This document shows, in pieces, positions 43,280-53,085 of a stretch of DNA of 64,000 nt. The stretch spans positions 1-64,000 of the forward strand of contig JADKGF010000012.1 of assembly GCA_016717105.1 (NCBI GenBank). Direction: 5' to 3'. This stretch comes from Saprospiraceae bacterium (GTDB lineage Bacteria > Bacteroidota > Bacteroidia > Chitinophagales > Saprospiraceae). How positions within the stretch are numbered: the stretch's first letter is position 1; every line of letters starts with the position of its first letter. The notes below the pieces were generated by a model. It was not told the origin of the DNA, made no database searches, and saw only the letters and a program-made list of their open reading frames with translations. A program made the position numbers and the translations under genes.

Positions 43280-44325
43280 GATTGAGATTGTTGTTCTGAA
43301 GGAATATTTTCGTCTCTGCCAGCTTCTCTGGCTTTTTCTTTGGCTTCGCGAATCCTGAGTTTTTCAGCTTCATCTACTTCATCTGCCAAGTCATAAGATT
43401 TGATGATCTCCTTCACCAATCTATGTCGCACTACATCTTCGGAGCTTAAAAACAATTGACCAATACCGTCGATAGGTTTTAAGATATCAAGTGCTTTGCG
43501 CAATCCTGATTTTTGATGTCCGGGCAAGTCTATTTGTGACAAATCTCCCGTTATAATCGCCTTGGCACTTGGCCCTATTCTGGTTAGAAACATCTTGAGC
43601 TGTGTCGTTGTACAGTTTTGGGCCTCATCGAGAATGATAAATGCGTGATCTAAAGTTCTACCGCGCATGAAAGCCAAAGGTGCTACTTCTATAACCCGAT
43701 TGGTAATAAAAAAAGCGAGTTTTTCGGCTGGAAGCATATCGTCCAAGGCATCATACAATGGCCTAAGATATGGATCTACTTTTTCTTTCATATCACCGGG
43801 CAAAAATCCTAAATGCTCACCTGCTTCTACTGCGGGTCTTGTAAGAATTATCTTTTTTACCAGCTTTGATTTTAAGGCCCTAATGGCCAATGCTACGGCT
43901 GTGTATGTTTTACCTGTACCAGCAGGACCGATAGCAAAGACACTGTCATTTGCTTCAGAACATTCTACTAAGGCTTTTTGATTTTTAGTTTTTGCCTTAA
44001 TTGGAGAACCGTTTTTGCCATAAACAATGACGCCACCAGCAGAGTGTTGACTGATTTTATTGTCCGCCGCATGATCGCTGACCAATAAATCTTCGACTAC
44101 TTGTGTTGAAAAATCGTGTTTGTCCTGTATCATGCGCACCATGACTTCCAATTTGGATTTTACAGCTTCAGTACCCTTTTTTTCACCCTTCAGTTTCACC
44201 TGATTGCCGCGCGATGTGATTTGTACATCGGGATAAGCCTTTTTGATCAGATTGATCTTTGAATTGTTTTCTCCTAATAAGTCTAAAGGATCAATACCTT
44301 CGATGGTCAATATTATTTCACTCAA
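43276..44325 (-). CDS. phoH: PhoH-family ATPase
   Basis: 349 residues. An N-terminal KH-like part is followed by the PhoH ATPase domain with Walker A GPAGTGKT (133-140) and Walker B IILDEAQN. Family members are RNA-associated NTPases, and the exact role is unsettled. It is first in the phoH-osmC-aroA minus-strand series. Confidence 0.94.
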   Translation of the reverse strand: MSEIILTIEGIDPLDLLGENNSKINLIKKAYPDVQITSRGNQVKLKGEKKGTEAVKSKLEVMVRMIQDKHDFSTQVVEDLLVSDHAADNKISQHSAGGVIVYGKNGSPIKAKTKNQKALVECSEANDSVFAIGPAGTGKTYTAVALAIRALKSKLVKKIILTRPAVEAGEHLGFLPGDMKEKVDPYLRPLYDALDDMLPAEKLAFFITNRVIEVAPLAFMRGRTLDHAFIILDEAQNCTTTQLKMFLTRIGPSAKAIITGDLSQIDLPGHQKSGLRKALDILKPIDGIGQLFLSSEDVVRHRLVKEIIKSYDLADEVDEAEKLRIREAKEKAREAGRDENIPSEQQSQS

Positions 44326-44515
44326 TATGATTATAAAATTTAAGTTTTGTCTGACAATTGATATTTATTCTAAAAAAAGGAAAGTAAATTGATTTATATA
44401 TATCAAATTATTATAATATATTAATATTTTACTTTTTCTTTGCACACAAATATTGGAATAATTTTAAAATTCCGGTATCAGATACCATTATTTTTTAGAA
44501 AATTAACGGATTTTA

Positions 44516-45290
44516 ATGCAAATAGTTTCTTTGACCACGGATTACGGTTCTAAAGATTATTATGTAGCTGAGTTAAAAGCCAGCATTCTGACCAATAAAA
44601 ATGATTTTTCTATCATCGATATTAGTCACCAAATCGACAAATTTGACATTGTCCAGGCTTCATTTTATTTGCAAAATTCCATAAAATCCTTTCCCGAGGG
44701 ATCTATTCACATCGTAGCAGTTAATTGCAATTATAAGCGAAAAAGTGAATACATCACCTTCGAAAAAAATGGACACTTTTTTATCGGCCCCAACAATGGC
44801 ATATTTAGTTTGTTATTTGATGATCTGGATGAATCGCTGATTTATCAAGTCGAAAGTCCCGATCCTGAAAATTCAAATGTCAATACGATTTTTTCGCACG
44901 CAGCGGCTTATATTGGACATGGACTTCCGCTTGAAGATATTGGAGCGAAAATTGCGCAATTTAACAAGAAATTGGTCATCCAGCCTGTCATTACTTCCAA
45001 TCAAATCAGGGCTACCATCATCCATGTAGATCATTTCGAAAACGTGGTAATCAATCTCAAAAGAGACCTTTTCGAAAAAAGTAAGAAATAACCGACGATT
45101 TGAATTGTATTTCAAACCCAATGACCCAATCACGTTTTTGAGCAAAGATTATGGTGATGTTTCGATAGGTGATACTTTAGCGTTTTTTAACTCTTCGGGA
45201 TACCTCGAGATCGCCCTAAATATGGATAAAGCCAGTTCTATGCTCAATCTACAGAAAGGTGAAATGATCCAGATAAATTTTTATGAATGA
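44516..45290 (+). CDS. SAM hydroxide adenosyltransferase (DUF62 family, frameshift)
   Basis: About 257 residues after removing one A from the A6 run at 45075-45080, which gives LFEKVRNNRRFELYFKPND. The N-terminal TTDYGSKDYYVAELKASI and later GPNNGIFSLL, VDHFENVVINL and ALNMDKASSML motifs are typical of the family that hydrolyses S-adenosylmethionine to adenosine and methionine. Its stop overlaps the next start by 4 nt. Confidence 0.92.
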
Positions 45291-45631
45291 GTGAAATAAC
45301 CAGAATCGTCAGACTGTCCTTTGCCCCAGAAAATACCTCTGCTTTCGTCGAAATATTTAAAGAAAGTAAAGACCTTATACGTGCCCGAAAAGGTTGTATC
45401 CATTTAGAGCTGAACAAGGATATAGACCATGCCAATGTATATTATACCATCAGCCGGTGGGAATCATCAGATGATCTCGAATCATACCGACAATCTGAAT
45501 TATTCAAAACTACTTGGGCAAAGACCAAGGTCCTGTTTAATGACAAACCTGTCGCCTATTCTGTAAGGAAAATTATAGCCAATTTTAGAATGTCGCTCAA
45601 ATTACGAAAGGATTATACTATATACATTTGA
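45287..45631 (+). CDS. ABM-domain (antibiotic biosynthesis monooxygenase-like) protein
   Basis: 114 residues. Residues 1-95 form a ferredoxin-like ABM domain (RARKGCIHLELNKD, YYTISRWESSDDLESYRQS). ABM proteins usually end near the VAYSV motif; the extra ~20 residues may be a real tail or the result of an indel. The substrate is unknown. Its start overlaps the stop of the SAM hydrolase gene. Confidence 0.85.
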   Translation: MSEITRIVRLSFAPENTSAFVEIFKESKDLIRARKGCIHLELNKDIDHANVYYTISRWESSDDLESYRQSELFKTTWAKTKVLFNDKPVAYSVRKIIANFRMSLKLRKDYTIYI

Positions 45632-45889
45632 TCCGTCGAAATCAATGAATAACCACCGAGCTGTCTTCGGAGACCTTTTGAAGCAGTTAACAAGGTAAGG
45701 TGTCAAGGTGACCCTTCAAAAAAGCTGATCCATGGCAAGTTTATTTGTATTGTCACAATACTGGACGACGGGAATTCAATCGCTATCAGGAATTATAAAA
45801 CCAATAACATTTAAAGACGGTGACTTTCAAAAATTTGGTAAGATGAAGGCAGACTTAGAACCGAATGCTTGACGGTTTGCTTTTAAATA
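45632..45889. other. Degraded sequence with one short ORF
   Basis: After the ABM gene only a 46-codon ORF is open (45732-45872, starting MASLFVLSQYWTTG). It may be a remnant of the decayed gene that follows. No family is recognised. Confidence 0.35.
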
Positions 45890-47282
45890 GATTTTGGGAA
45901 CTAGGGTATCTCCACATCTGACACAAGAACACTCTTTATTAAAAAAGGGATTGTTATCTAATGTTTCAAAGTTATTAAGGAAGATGGTCGGAAAAAGATA
46001 ACTTTTGGAATATCGACAAGTAATAGTACCGCAAATCCAAGAATGGTAAAAATATTAGTAGAAATACTTTGGATTTCTACATTATGGTAAACCATGGAAA
46101 GAGTGGTATTCATGAGTAATTATTTAGGTCTTTACTTAAAATTTTAGTAGTATCAATATTTGAGGCACAAAATATCTTTACAGAACAAAATAAATGAACT
46201 AATTGACCAAACTGTTTATCTTCAGATTATGGGGTCATTTGTTCCAAACATTGACTACCTCAGGACAAATAAATGAAATCGTGATATCTACAAGTTTCAT
46301 GAGTTTATTAAGAACTCCACCGTAGAAGCTCAAGTTCAAAATAAAGGTTACCTGAGCTAAAATATGGAAAGTTTTTGAATAAAATGACATCTCTTTTTAT
46401 TATGTAAAGTTTCCATTGAAATGATAACTGAAAGTTGTTGCGACAGAGTTCAATGAGTTCTTTAAAACAGGCAATGATGTATTTTCTTATGGTTTAGAGT
46501 TTGGATGGTTGGACGCTCAAATGGATTTGTGTGAATTGAAATTTTATTCGGATACACCTTATCATTATCGAATTGGATTGGCAGCACATAAAGGTAATGG
46601 ATCTATCGAGGAAGACTTTTTTATTGAAAGATGCCTTTAACATTCTAATAAAAGCCAAATATTATCAAAAACTGCTTGTTGACTATGGTGATAAATTGAA
46701 GATTATCGAAGAGCAAAAAGGAAAAAAAGAATTTACGCATGAGACTTATCATCGAATAACAGATATTAAATTTGAGGTAGCTGCGTATAAAAGAATATCA
46801 TAAAAGTATGCCTTTCTATGCTTTTGTAGAAGGATTCGTAAATAGTGTTGGTTATAGCTATCTAATAAAAAACACCAACAAACTCGATGAGACCGATAAG
46901 GAAATATTAAATGGATTTAGAAAGGGAAATTTTCTACCATTGAAATCAAAATAGAAAAATTTTGGATTCAATAATTCGCAAAGAGAAAGAGAATAGTACC
47001 GATTATCGTTTCTGATAACTAGAAACAAATAGTCCAAGCAAGATCTTAATGCCATTTTTTGAGTATTATGACCAATTAAGAAATTCGGCTATGCATTATT
47101 CTCCCATATCAAAAGATAAAAGAATTTGGATGAACCCACAATTTCCGTTGGATTAACAAAGCATTGATTTCAGTAAATTATCTACACAAATTTCACTGGA
47201 GTTTTGGAATTCCCTGTTATCAAATTCTGATGGGCACAATTGTATCTTGGAAGCTTTAACCATTGTTTACATATGAATAATG
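45890..47282 (+). pseudogene. Decayed gene with HEPN-like C-terminal helical region
   Basis: Protein-like stretches occur in all three frames in consistent order: NELIDQTVYLQIMGSFVPN (about 46190), DIYKFHEFIKNSTVEAQVQN, NDVFSYGLEFGWLDAQMDL (about 46480), NILIKAKYYQKLLVDYGDKL, MPFYAFVEGFVNSVGYSYLI (about 46810), then EYYDQLRNSAMHYSP (47060-47105) and SLEFWNSLLSNSDGHN. They are separated by many stops and frameshifts, including an in-frame TAA after PQFPLD. RNSAMH fits the RNxxxH motif of HEPN ribonuclease-like domains. The disruption density is far higher than in neighbouring genes, so true decay is likely. Original function unknown. Confidence 0.55.
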
Positions 47283-47411
47283 CTAAAAAACGAGCAGAAA
47301 AAATTCAACAAATCGAAATAGAGAGATGAAACTGTTTATAACTCAATATTTAGATTACATAGTTGAAAGTCTTTTCTACTAAACCTTAACAATTATTTTT
47401 ATCTCAATATT

Positions 47412-47442
47412 TTGGCATTCATGACTGGTATGCGTACTTTTG
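47412..47442 (+). promoter_or_regulatory. Bacteroidota-type promoter TTG-N20-TACTTTTG
   Basis: TTG at 47412-47414, 20-nt spacer, TACTTTTG at 47435-47442, placing the transcription start near 47448, just before the thiolase ATG at 47460. This excludes the upstream in-frame TTG (47412) and ATG (47421) as starts. Confidence 0.75.
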
Positions 47443-47459
47443 GGTGTATATCCAAGATT

Positions 47460-48677
47460 ATGTCAAAAAGTGTATTTTTAGTAGATGGTTGTCGTACACC
47501 GATCGGTAGTTTTAAAGGGTCGCTTTCCAGCATCAGGACAGATGATTTGGCGGCATTGCCATTAAAACATCTACTTATTAAATATCCCAATCTTGTCTAT
47601 GACAATATAGATGATGTCATCCTTGGTTGTGCGAATCAAGCAGGTGAAGACAATAGAAATGTGTCACGTATGGCATTGTTGTTGGCTGGCATGCATCATA
47701 GCATCCCTGGCGAAACTGTCAATCGCTTGTGTGCATCTGGTATGTCATCGGTCATTCATGCATATAGAGCAATTATGGCAAATGATGGTGATGTATTTAT
47801 CGCTGGTGGTGTAGAGAATATGACTCGTGGCCCTTGGGTCTTGTCCAAAACTTCCACACCTTTTGGCAGTAATATGGAGTTATTTGATTCGAGTTTTGGG
47901 TGGCGATTTATAAATCCCAGAATGAAGGAATCGTATGGTGTGGACTCTATGGGAGAAACCGCAGAAAACCTAGCAGAAAAATACAAAATTTCCAGAGAAG
48001 ATCAAGATGTGTTTGCATACCGATCTCAAATGAAAGCCAAAGCAGCAGACGATCTCGGAAGATTTGCCAATGAAACAATACCCGTCGAATTGATAAATCA
48101 TAAAAAGGAAATTACCCTTTTCGAAAAAGATGAATTTATCAAAGGACAAACCACCACTGAGATTTTAGCAAAACTAAAACCTGCTTTCAGAAAAGAAGGA
48201 ACTGTTACAGCAGGCAATGCTTCTGGTCTGAACGATGGTGCTGCAGCAAATATAATCGCTTCAGAATCAGCCATTTCAAAATACCATTTAGAACCATTGT
48301 GTAGAATTGTGGCATCAGGAGTCACTGGCGTAGAACCAAGTATTATGGGTATCGGCCCTGTATCAGCATCCAGATTGGCCCTCAAAAAAGCCAATCTCAC
48401 ACTGGACCAGATGGATATAATTGAGATTAATGAAGCCTTTGCAGTGCAGGTATTGGCGTGTCTGTCAGAACTCGGTATCGATCCATTGGATCCACGTGTT
48501 AATCCTAATGGTGGCGCAATCGCCCTTGGGCATCCATTGGGTATGACTGGATCTAGAATTCTATTGTCAGCTGCCATAGAACTAAACCTAAAAAATAAAA
48601 AATACGCTTTGGTCACCATGTGTATCGGCGTAGGCCAAGGTTATGCCGTGATTCTTGAAAATTGTAATCTGAAATAA
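47460..48677 (+). CDS. Thiolase (acetyl-CoA acyltransferase, 3-oxoadipyl-CoA thiolase-like)
   Basis: 405 residues from the ATG fixed by the promoter. The nucleophile Cys91 lies in NRLCASGM; His is in GHPLGMTGSRI and the second catalytic Cys in TMCIGVGQG. GCANQAGEDNRNVSRMALLLAG is very like PcaF/PaaJ thiolases that cleave 3-oxoadipyl-CoA, but general acetyl-CoA acyltransferase activity is equally possible. No other aromatic-degradation genes are nearby. Its stop overlaps the next start by one base. Confidence 0.93.
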   Translation: MSKSVFLVDGCRTPIGSFKGSLSSIRTDDLAALPLKHLLIKYPNLVYDNIDDVILGCANQAGEDNRNVSRMALLLAGMHHSIPGETVNRLCASGMSSVIHAYRAIMANDGDVFIAGGVENMTRGPWVLSKTSTPFGSNMELFDSSFGWRFINPRMKESYGVDSMGETAENLAEKYKISREDQDVFAYRSQMKAKAADDLGRFANETIPVELINHKKEITLFEKDEFIKGQTTTEILAKLKPAFRKEGTVTAGNASGLNDGAAANIIASESAISKYHLEPLCRIVASGVTGVEPSIMGIGPVSASRLALKKANLTLDQMDIIEINEAFAVQVLACLSELGIDPLDPRVNPNGGAIALGHPLGMTGSRILLSAAIELNLKNKKYALVTMCIGVGQGYAVILENCNLK

Positions 48678-49996
48678 TGAAAAAGATTCTCGTAATCATG
48701 TCATTCTGGATGATTGCAGCTTGCGCCAAGCGTTTTCATCCAGAACAAGCACTTACAAAATTGGATTTCGAACCAATAACTGTTACTACAATCCAGCAAA
48801 ATAGCGGTACTTTAGGTCCATGTGAGCCATCTATTTGTATCAATCCATTAAATAAAAAACACATCGTTGCTGGTTCTGTTTTGGACAATGTATATGTTTC
48901 CAACGATGGTGGCATCAATTGGAAAGTTCAAAAGATGAAGTCGTCTCATGGCGTGTATGGAGATCCAGTCGTGCGAATGACAAAAGATGGGAAACCATTA
49001 TTTGCCCATTTGGCCAATTCTAAAGGAAAGGCATATAGCAGTCCTGAATTTCTGGATCGGATCGTAGTACAAAGATCTGAAGATGGTGGAACATCTTGGA
49101 ATGACGGCTCATTCCCAAAGGTAGATCATACAAAAGACCATGACAAACAATGGATGTCTGTAGGTCCAGATGGCACAGTGTTGATGACTTGGACCGAATT
49201 TGATAAATACGGAAGTGACAAACCGGAACATAAATCCCGAATTTTGTTTTCAAAGTCCAAGGATGGCGGATTGACTTGGGACAATGCAAAGGTTATCTCA
49301 TCATTTGAAGGAGATTGTCTCGATGGTGACCTTACTACTGAAGGCGCTTATCCGGTGATAGGCAGTGATGGCACTTATCATGTTGTGTGGACGTATGATA
49401 ATAAGATATGGTTTAATTCGTCACGAGATGAAGGCAAAACATGGCTAAAAGAAGAAAAGTCCATTGCTGACCAACCTGGAGGATGGTCATTTGAAATACC
49501 TGGTATCGGCCGAGCAAATGGAATGCCTGTGATGGTTTGTGATCACTCCAAAGGCCCTAATAAAGGTACTTTGTATGTATCATGGAGTGATCAGCGTCAT
49601 GGTGTGGATGATACTGATGTCTGGATGATATCTTCCAAAGACCAAGGAAAAACATGGACTCAACCTGCCAGAGTAAATAATGATCCGGGTGGAAGGCATC
49701 AGTTTTTCTCATGGATGGACATAGATCAACACACTGGATATCTATATTTTGTATTTTATGATAGAAGAAATTATTCCGACAATCAAACCGATGTGTTTTT
49801 AGCCTATACTTTAAATAGTGGAAAAACCTTCGAGAATGTTCAAATATCTCAAATTCCTTTCACACCTGAAGCAACACTATTTTTTGGCGATTATAATGAT
49901 ATAAGTTGTTCAGGAAATAGCATCAGACCCATTTGGACAAGGCAGGATGACAAAACATTGTCAGTGCAAACAGCCATTATTAATGTAAAGAAATAA
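48677..49996 (+). CDS. BNR/Asp-box repeat lipoprotein (sialidase-fold)
   Basis: 439 residues. Lipobox MIAAC (Cys16) predicts a lipoprotein. At least four Asp-box motifs are visible (SEDGGTSW, SKDGGLTW, SRDEGKTW, SKDQGKTW), forming a six-bladed propeller like sialidases. No clear sialidase Arg triad or FRIP motif is recognised, so enzymatic activity is not claimed. It overlaps the thiolase stop (TAATG) and so is co-transcribed. Confidence 0.85.
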   Translation: MKKILVIMSFWMIAACAKRFHPEQALTKLDFEPITVTTIQQNSGTLGPCEPSICINPLNKKHIVAGSVLDNVYVSNDGGINWKVQKMKSSHGVYGDPVVRMTKDGKPLFAHLANSKGKAYSSPEFLDRIVVQRSEDGGTSWNDGSFPKVDHTKDHDKQWMSVGPDGTVLMTWTEFDKYGSDKPEHKSRILFSKSKDGGLTWDNAKVISSFEGDCLDGDLTTEGAYPVIGSDGTYHVVWTYDNKIWFNSSRDEGKTWLKEEKSIADQPGGWSFEIPGIGRANGMPVMVCDHSKGPNKGTLYVSWSDQRHGVDDTDVWMISSKDQGKTWTQPARVNNDPGGRHQFFSWMDIDQHTGYLYFVFYDRRNYSDNQTDVFLAYTLNSGKTFENVQISQIPFTPEATLFFGDYNDISCSGNSIRPIWTRQDDKTLSVQTAIINVKK

Positions 49997-50000
49997 TATC

Positions 50001-50528
50001 ATGAATACAACCAAGATAATATTGATTTTTTTAAGCTTTTTCATTTTGAATTTTACTATTCAAAGTCAAATTGTCCTTCAGCTTGAAATAAAAAATGAAG
50101 TAGAAGCCGTCAAATTTTTTCCAGGCAGTACCATTAAAATAAAGACTAAATCTTTTGGTGACGAATGGATTACAAAAAAGATTGACCGCATTCTTTTAGA
50201 AGAAAACATCATTCTTACAGAGGATGGCATGCTCAATTTAGATGATATAAGCCATGTCCAATTATACAATGGACGTGCAGGTGGAGTTGGCAAATTACTA
50301 TCTGTATTCGGTGGTGGTTGGTTACTGTATGGTGGATTGGCTTCCTTGTTTTCAGATTATAAGTTTACTTGGGGCACTGCTGCGATTGGCTTGGTTTCTG
50401 GTGGTGTAGGATTGTTTTTTGATAAGGTAGTGTCGAGAAAAAAATACACAATTGGCAAGAACGCACATTTACGCATCCTAGATTTATCCTATCCATCGCC
50501 AGTCACACCATCAATAGAAAAACCATAA
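50001..50528 (+). CDS. Hypothetical exported or membrane protein
   Basis: 175 residues with a signal sequence (ends FTIQSQ), a beta-rich N-terminal half (STIKIKTKSFGDEWITKKID) and two Gly-rich hydrophobic segments (GGGWLLYGGLASLF, GTAAIGLVSGGVGLFF). No family is recognised. It follows the BNR lipoprotein by 4 bp and is probably in the same operon. Confidence 0.75.
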   Translation: MNTTKIILIFLSFFILNFTIQSQIVLQLEIKNEVEAVKFFPGSTIKIKTKSFGDEWITKKIDRILLEENIILTEDGMLNLDDISHVQLYNGRAGGVGKLLSVFGGGWLLYGGLASLFSDYKFTWGTAAIGLVSGGVGLFFDKVVSRKKYTIGKNAHLRILDLSYPSPVTPSIEKP

Positions 50529-50558
50529 AATGTATCAATGCTAATTCAAAAAGTGTCG

Positions 50559-51323
50559 TTATTCACACATATTCATCCCTTTTGATTTCAGGAAGCTCGG
50601 TAGTTTTTGCACAAAAGACCGCAAATAAAACCCAGCACCTAAACCGAAGACAAATCCTCCAATATGTGCCCACCAAGCAACACCTTCACTTGCTGATGAA
50701 GCTGGCCCAAGCGAGCCAAATCCCGAAAACAATTGCTGAATGAACCATAATCCAAGGAAAACTAATGCAGGCACATAAAATGAACGGAAAAATATTAAAA
50801 CAAGCACTTTGATCTGAGACTTAGGAAACATAAGCAGATATGCGCCCATAACAGCCGAAATTGCACCACTTGCGCCCAATGATGGAACAACGGCTGATGA
50901 TATTTCCATACCTTCAGAACATGGATAAGTAAGGGAGCAAGGCATACATGCAATCTGAGATATATCAGAATTTACCGTACTAAAATATATGTGTGCAAAA
51001 CTTGCAAACAATCCACCTGCTATATAGAAAAACAAAAAAGTAAAATTGCCTACTTTGGCTTCGATATTATCCGCAAATACCCACAGAAATAGCATATTTC
51101 CTATAAGGTGCATCCAACTTCCGTGCATAAACATACTGGAAATGAGCGTATAGTAGCTTTCTCCTTTTACAATGTCTATAGGAATAGCTGATAATTCACA
51201 AATGAGATTTCCTGGTGTGGTTACCTGCACTAAGAAAACAATAATATTGATAACAATAAAAGTATAGCTAAATATTGGCTTGTAGCCACCCGTAACTTGC
51301 GTATCACCGATAGGAAAAAACAT
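50559..51323 (-). CDS. Rhomboid intramembrane serine protease
   Basis: 254 residues with about six membrane helices. The catalytic dyad is Ser152 (GASGAISA) and His220 (WWAHIGGF). The conserved WMHLIGNMLFLWVFADNIE loop-helix is present. A loop of about 30 residues before the Ser helix carries three Cys (IACMPCSLTYPC). It cleaves membrane-spanning substrates, here unknown. Convergent with the preceding plus-strand gene. Confidence 0.95.
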   Translation of the reverse strand: MFFPIGDTQVTGGYKPIFSYTFIVINIIVFLVQVTTPGNLICELSAIPIDIVKGESYYTLISSMFMHGSWMHLIGNMLFLWVFADNIEAKVGNFTFLFFYIAGGLFASFAHIYFSTVNSDISQIACMPCSLTYPCSEGMEISSAVVPSLGASGAISAVMGAYLLMFPKSQIKVLVLIFFRSFYVPALVFLGLWFIQQLFSGFGSLGPASSASEGVAWWAHIGGFVFGLGAGFYLRSFVQKLPSFLKSKGMNMCE

Positions 51324-51392
51324 AGATTTCGCTTATGAATTCTTGATAAAAGTTCAAATATAACATACGTGTGGACAAATACCGTATAGAAG

Positions 51393-52613
51393 TTAATTTT
51401 TATTCTGTGGTGTATTCAAAAATATGTGCTCTAGGATCTTTCGGTCTTGCTCAGTAAACTCCTGATTACGGCGACTCATCACTATCTTGGCGGTTTCGAT
51501 GGCTTTGTTCAGTTGATGTGTAGTGAATCCAGCCGCGCCGCCCCAAGAAAATGATGGTATAAAATTCCTTGGGAAGCCATCTCCGAATATATTACTTGCC
51601 ACGCCAACTACTGTACCAGTATTAAACATAGTATTGATCCCAGCCTTAGAGTGGTCGCCCATTATCAGGCCACAAAACTGCAATCCTGTATCTTCAAATC
51701 CCTGAGAAACATACGACCAAATCCGTACTGGTAAGTAATTGTTTTTAAGATTGGACGTATTGGTATCTGCACCGAGATTACACCATTCGCCGATGACACT
51801 ATTTCCCAAAAATCCGTCATGACCTTTGTTTGAGTTGGCAAGCATTACACTATTGCTCACTTCTCCACCCAATCGACAATGCGGACCGATAGTAGTTGGA
51901 CCATAAATCTTTGCACCCATTTTTACAATTGATCCTTCACAAGCGGCAAATCCACCTCTGATCAGACTTCCTTCCATGACTTGGGCATTTTTGCCAATAT
52001 AGACAGGTCCATCGTTGGTATTGATCGTACAACATTCCATAGTGACGCCTTCTTCCAAAAATATAGCGTGTTTGCCCATCACATGATTGGAAGTTGAGAT
52101 TGGTTGTGAAGTCCTACCATTTGTGATTAATTCAAAATCTCGTACAATTTCCACACCATTCTTACTGAAAATATGATAAGAACGAGTGATTCTATCTATG
52201 GTAATATCATCATTTCCCACAAGATCATGGGCATTTAATGAAGGAATAACGCTTTCGTCCGTTGCTAATCGATTTAATCGGTCTTCAGAGATTCTAGCAG
52301 CTACCATTTCAGTCCCTAGCATCAATGAATGATTTAGATCAAGCTTTTTTATGGCATTCACCAATGATTCTGTAGGCAAAAAAGTACTGTTAATCAGCAA
52401 ATTGTCTTGCTCAATACAGATGGGATATTTTTCAGACAGGTAATCTTGAGTAATAAAAGAGCCTTTACAATCAAGCCATTTTTCCCATTTTTCGCGTATG
52501 GTAAGTATGCCTACTCTCAGTTCGCAAACAGGTCTGGTCAGCGTAAGCGGCAAGAAGTGAAACCAATTATCTTCACCGAAAAGGATAATATTAATTTTTG
52601 ATTCAACAGCCAT
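51393..52613 (-). CDS. Alternative Bacteroidota GlmU-like nucleotidyltransferase/acetyltransferase
   Basis: 406 residues. The N-terminal part (LFGEDNWFHFLPLTLTRPVCELRVGILTIREKW) is the diverged sugar-nucleotidyltransferase domain of the Bacteroidota GlmU-like family. The C-terminal half is a left-handed beta-helix (VYIGKNAQVMEGSLIRGG, YGPTTIGPHCRLGGEVSNSV, GDHSKAGINTMFNTGTVVG). It probably makes UDP-GlcNAc for cell-wall synthesis. It lies downstream of rpmE2 on the same strand, beyond a terminator. Confidence 0.88.
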   Translation of the reverse strand: MAVESKINIILFGEDNWFHFLPLTLTRPVCELRVGILTIREKWEKWLDCKGSFITQDYLSEKYPICIEQDNLLINSTFLPTESLVNAIKKLDLNHSLMLGTEMVAARISEDRLNRLATDESVIPSLNAHDLVGNDDITIDRITRSYHIFSKNGVEIVRDFELITNGRTSQPISTSNHVMGKHAIFLEEGVTMECCTINTNDGPVYIGKNAQVMEGSLIRGGFAACEGSIVKMGAKIYGPTTIGPHCRLGGEVSNSVMLANSNKGHDGFLGNSVIGEWCNLGADTNTSNLKNNYLPVRIWSYVSQGFEDTGLQFCGLIMGDHSKAGINTMFNTGTVVGVASNIFGDGFPRNFIPSFSWGGAAGFTTHQLNKAIETAKIVMSRRNQEFTEQDRKILEHIFLNTPQNKN

Positions 52614-52652
52614 GACTTGATGGTTTTAATAAAGTTGGTGGTCAAAACAAAA

Positions 52653-52679
52653 AAAGCCCTTATTTGTGGTAAGGGCTTT
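52653..52679 (-). terminator. Rho-independent terminator of rpmE2
   Basis: AAAGCCCTTA (52653-52662) pairs with TAAGGGCTTT (52670-52679); on the minus strand it runs into T7. It lies 23 nt after the rpmE2 stop. Confidence 0.88.
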
Positions 52680-52701
52680 AATTATTATGTATTGAAAAGA
52701 T

Positions 52702-52959
52702 TTACTTTGACGTAAATTTTGCAAACTTCTTATTGAATTTGTCAATTCTACCCGCTGTATCCACAAATTTAACTTTACCTGTGAAGAACGGATGAGAAAA
52801 AGACGAAACTTCCATTTTAACTAACGGATATTCTTTACCATCAGTAAACATTATGGTTTCTCTTGACTTGGTGCAAGATTTTGTAAGAATCATTTCGTCA
52901 TTGGAAATGTCCTTAAAAACAACCAATCTATAATCCTTAGGGTGAATTTCTTTTTTCAT
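52702..52959 (-). CDS. rpmE2: 50S ribosomal protein L31, type B
   Basis: 85 residues with the type B signature (MKKEIHPKDYRLVVFKDISND, FTDGKEYPLVKMEVSSFSHPFFTGK, GRIDKFNKKF). The zinc-binding Cys set of type A L31 is absent, as expected for the Cys-minus form. It has a near-ideal promoter (53020-53049) and its own terminator. Confidence 0.97.
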   Translation of the reverse strand: MKKEIHPKDYRLVVFKDISNDEMILTKSCTKSRETIMFTDGKEYPLVKMEVSSFSHPFFTGKVKFVDTAGRIDKFNKKFAKFTSK

Positions 52960-53019
52960 TTTTTGAAAAATTTATCTTTAAAAAATCTGATATTATTATT
53001 AAAATCCTGAAAAGGAATG

Positions 53020-53049
53020 CAAAAGTAAGGATAATTTACTATTTACCAA
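53020..53049 (-). promoter_or_regulatory. Bacteroidota-type promoter TTG-N19-TACTTTTG of rpmE2
   Basis: On the minus strand TTG (53049-53047), 19-nt spacer, TACTTTTG (53027-53020), about 60 nt before the rpmE2 ATG. This is an excellent match. Confidence 0.8.
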
Positions 53050-53085
53050 TTAATTATTTTATTTTTTTAATTAAAATTTGTGAAA

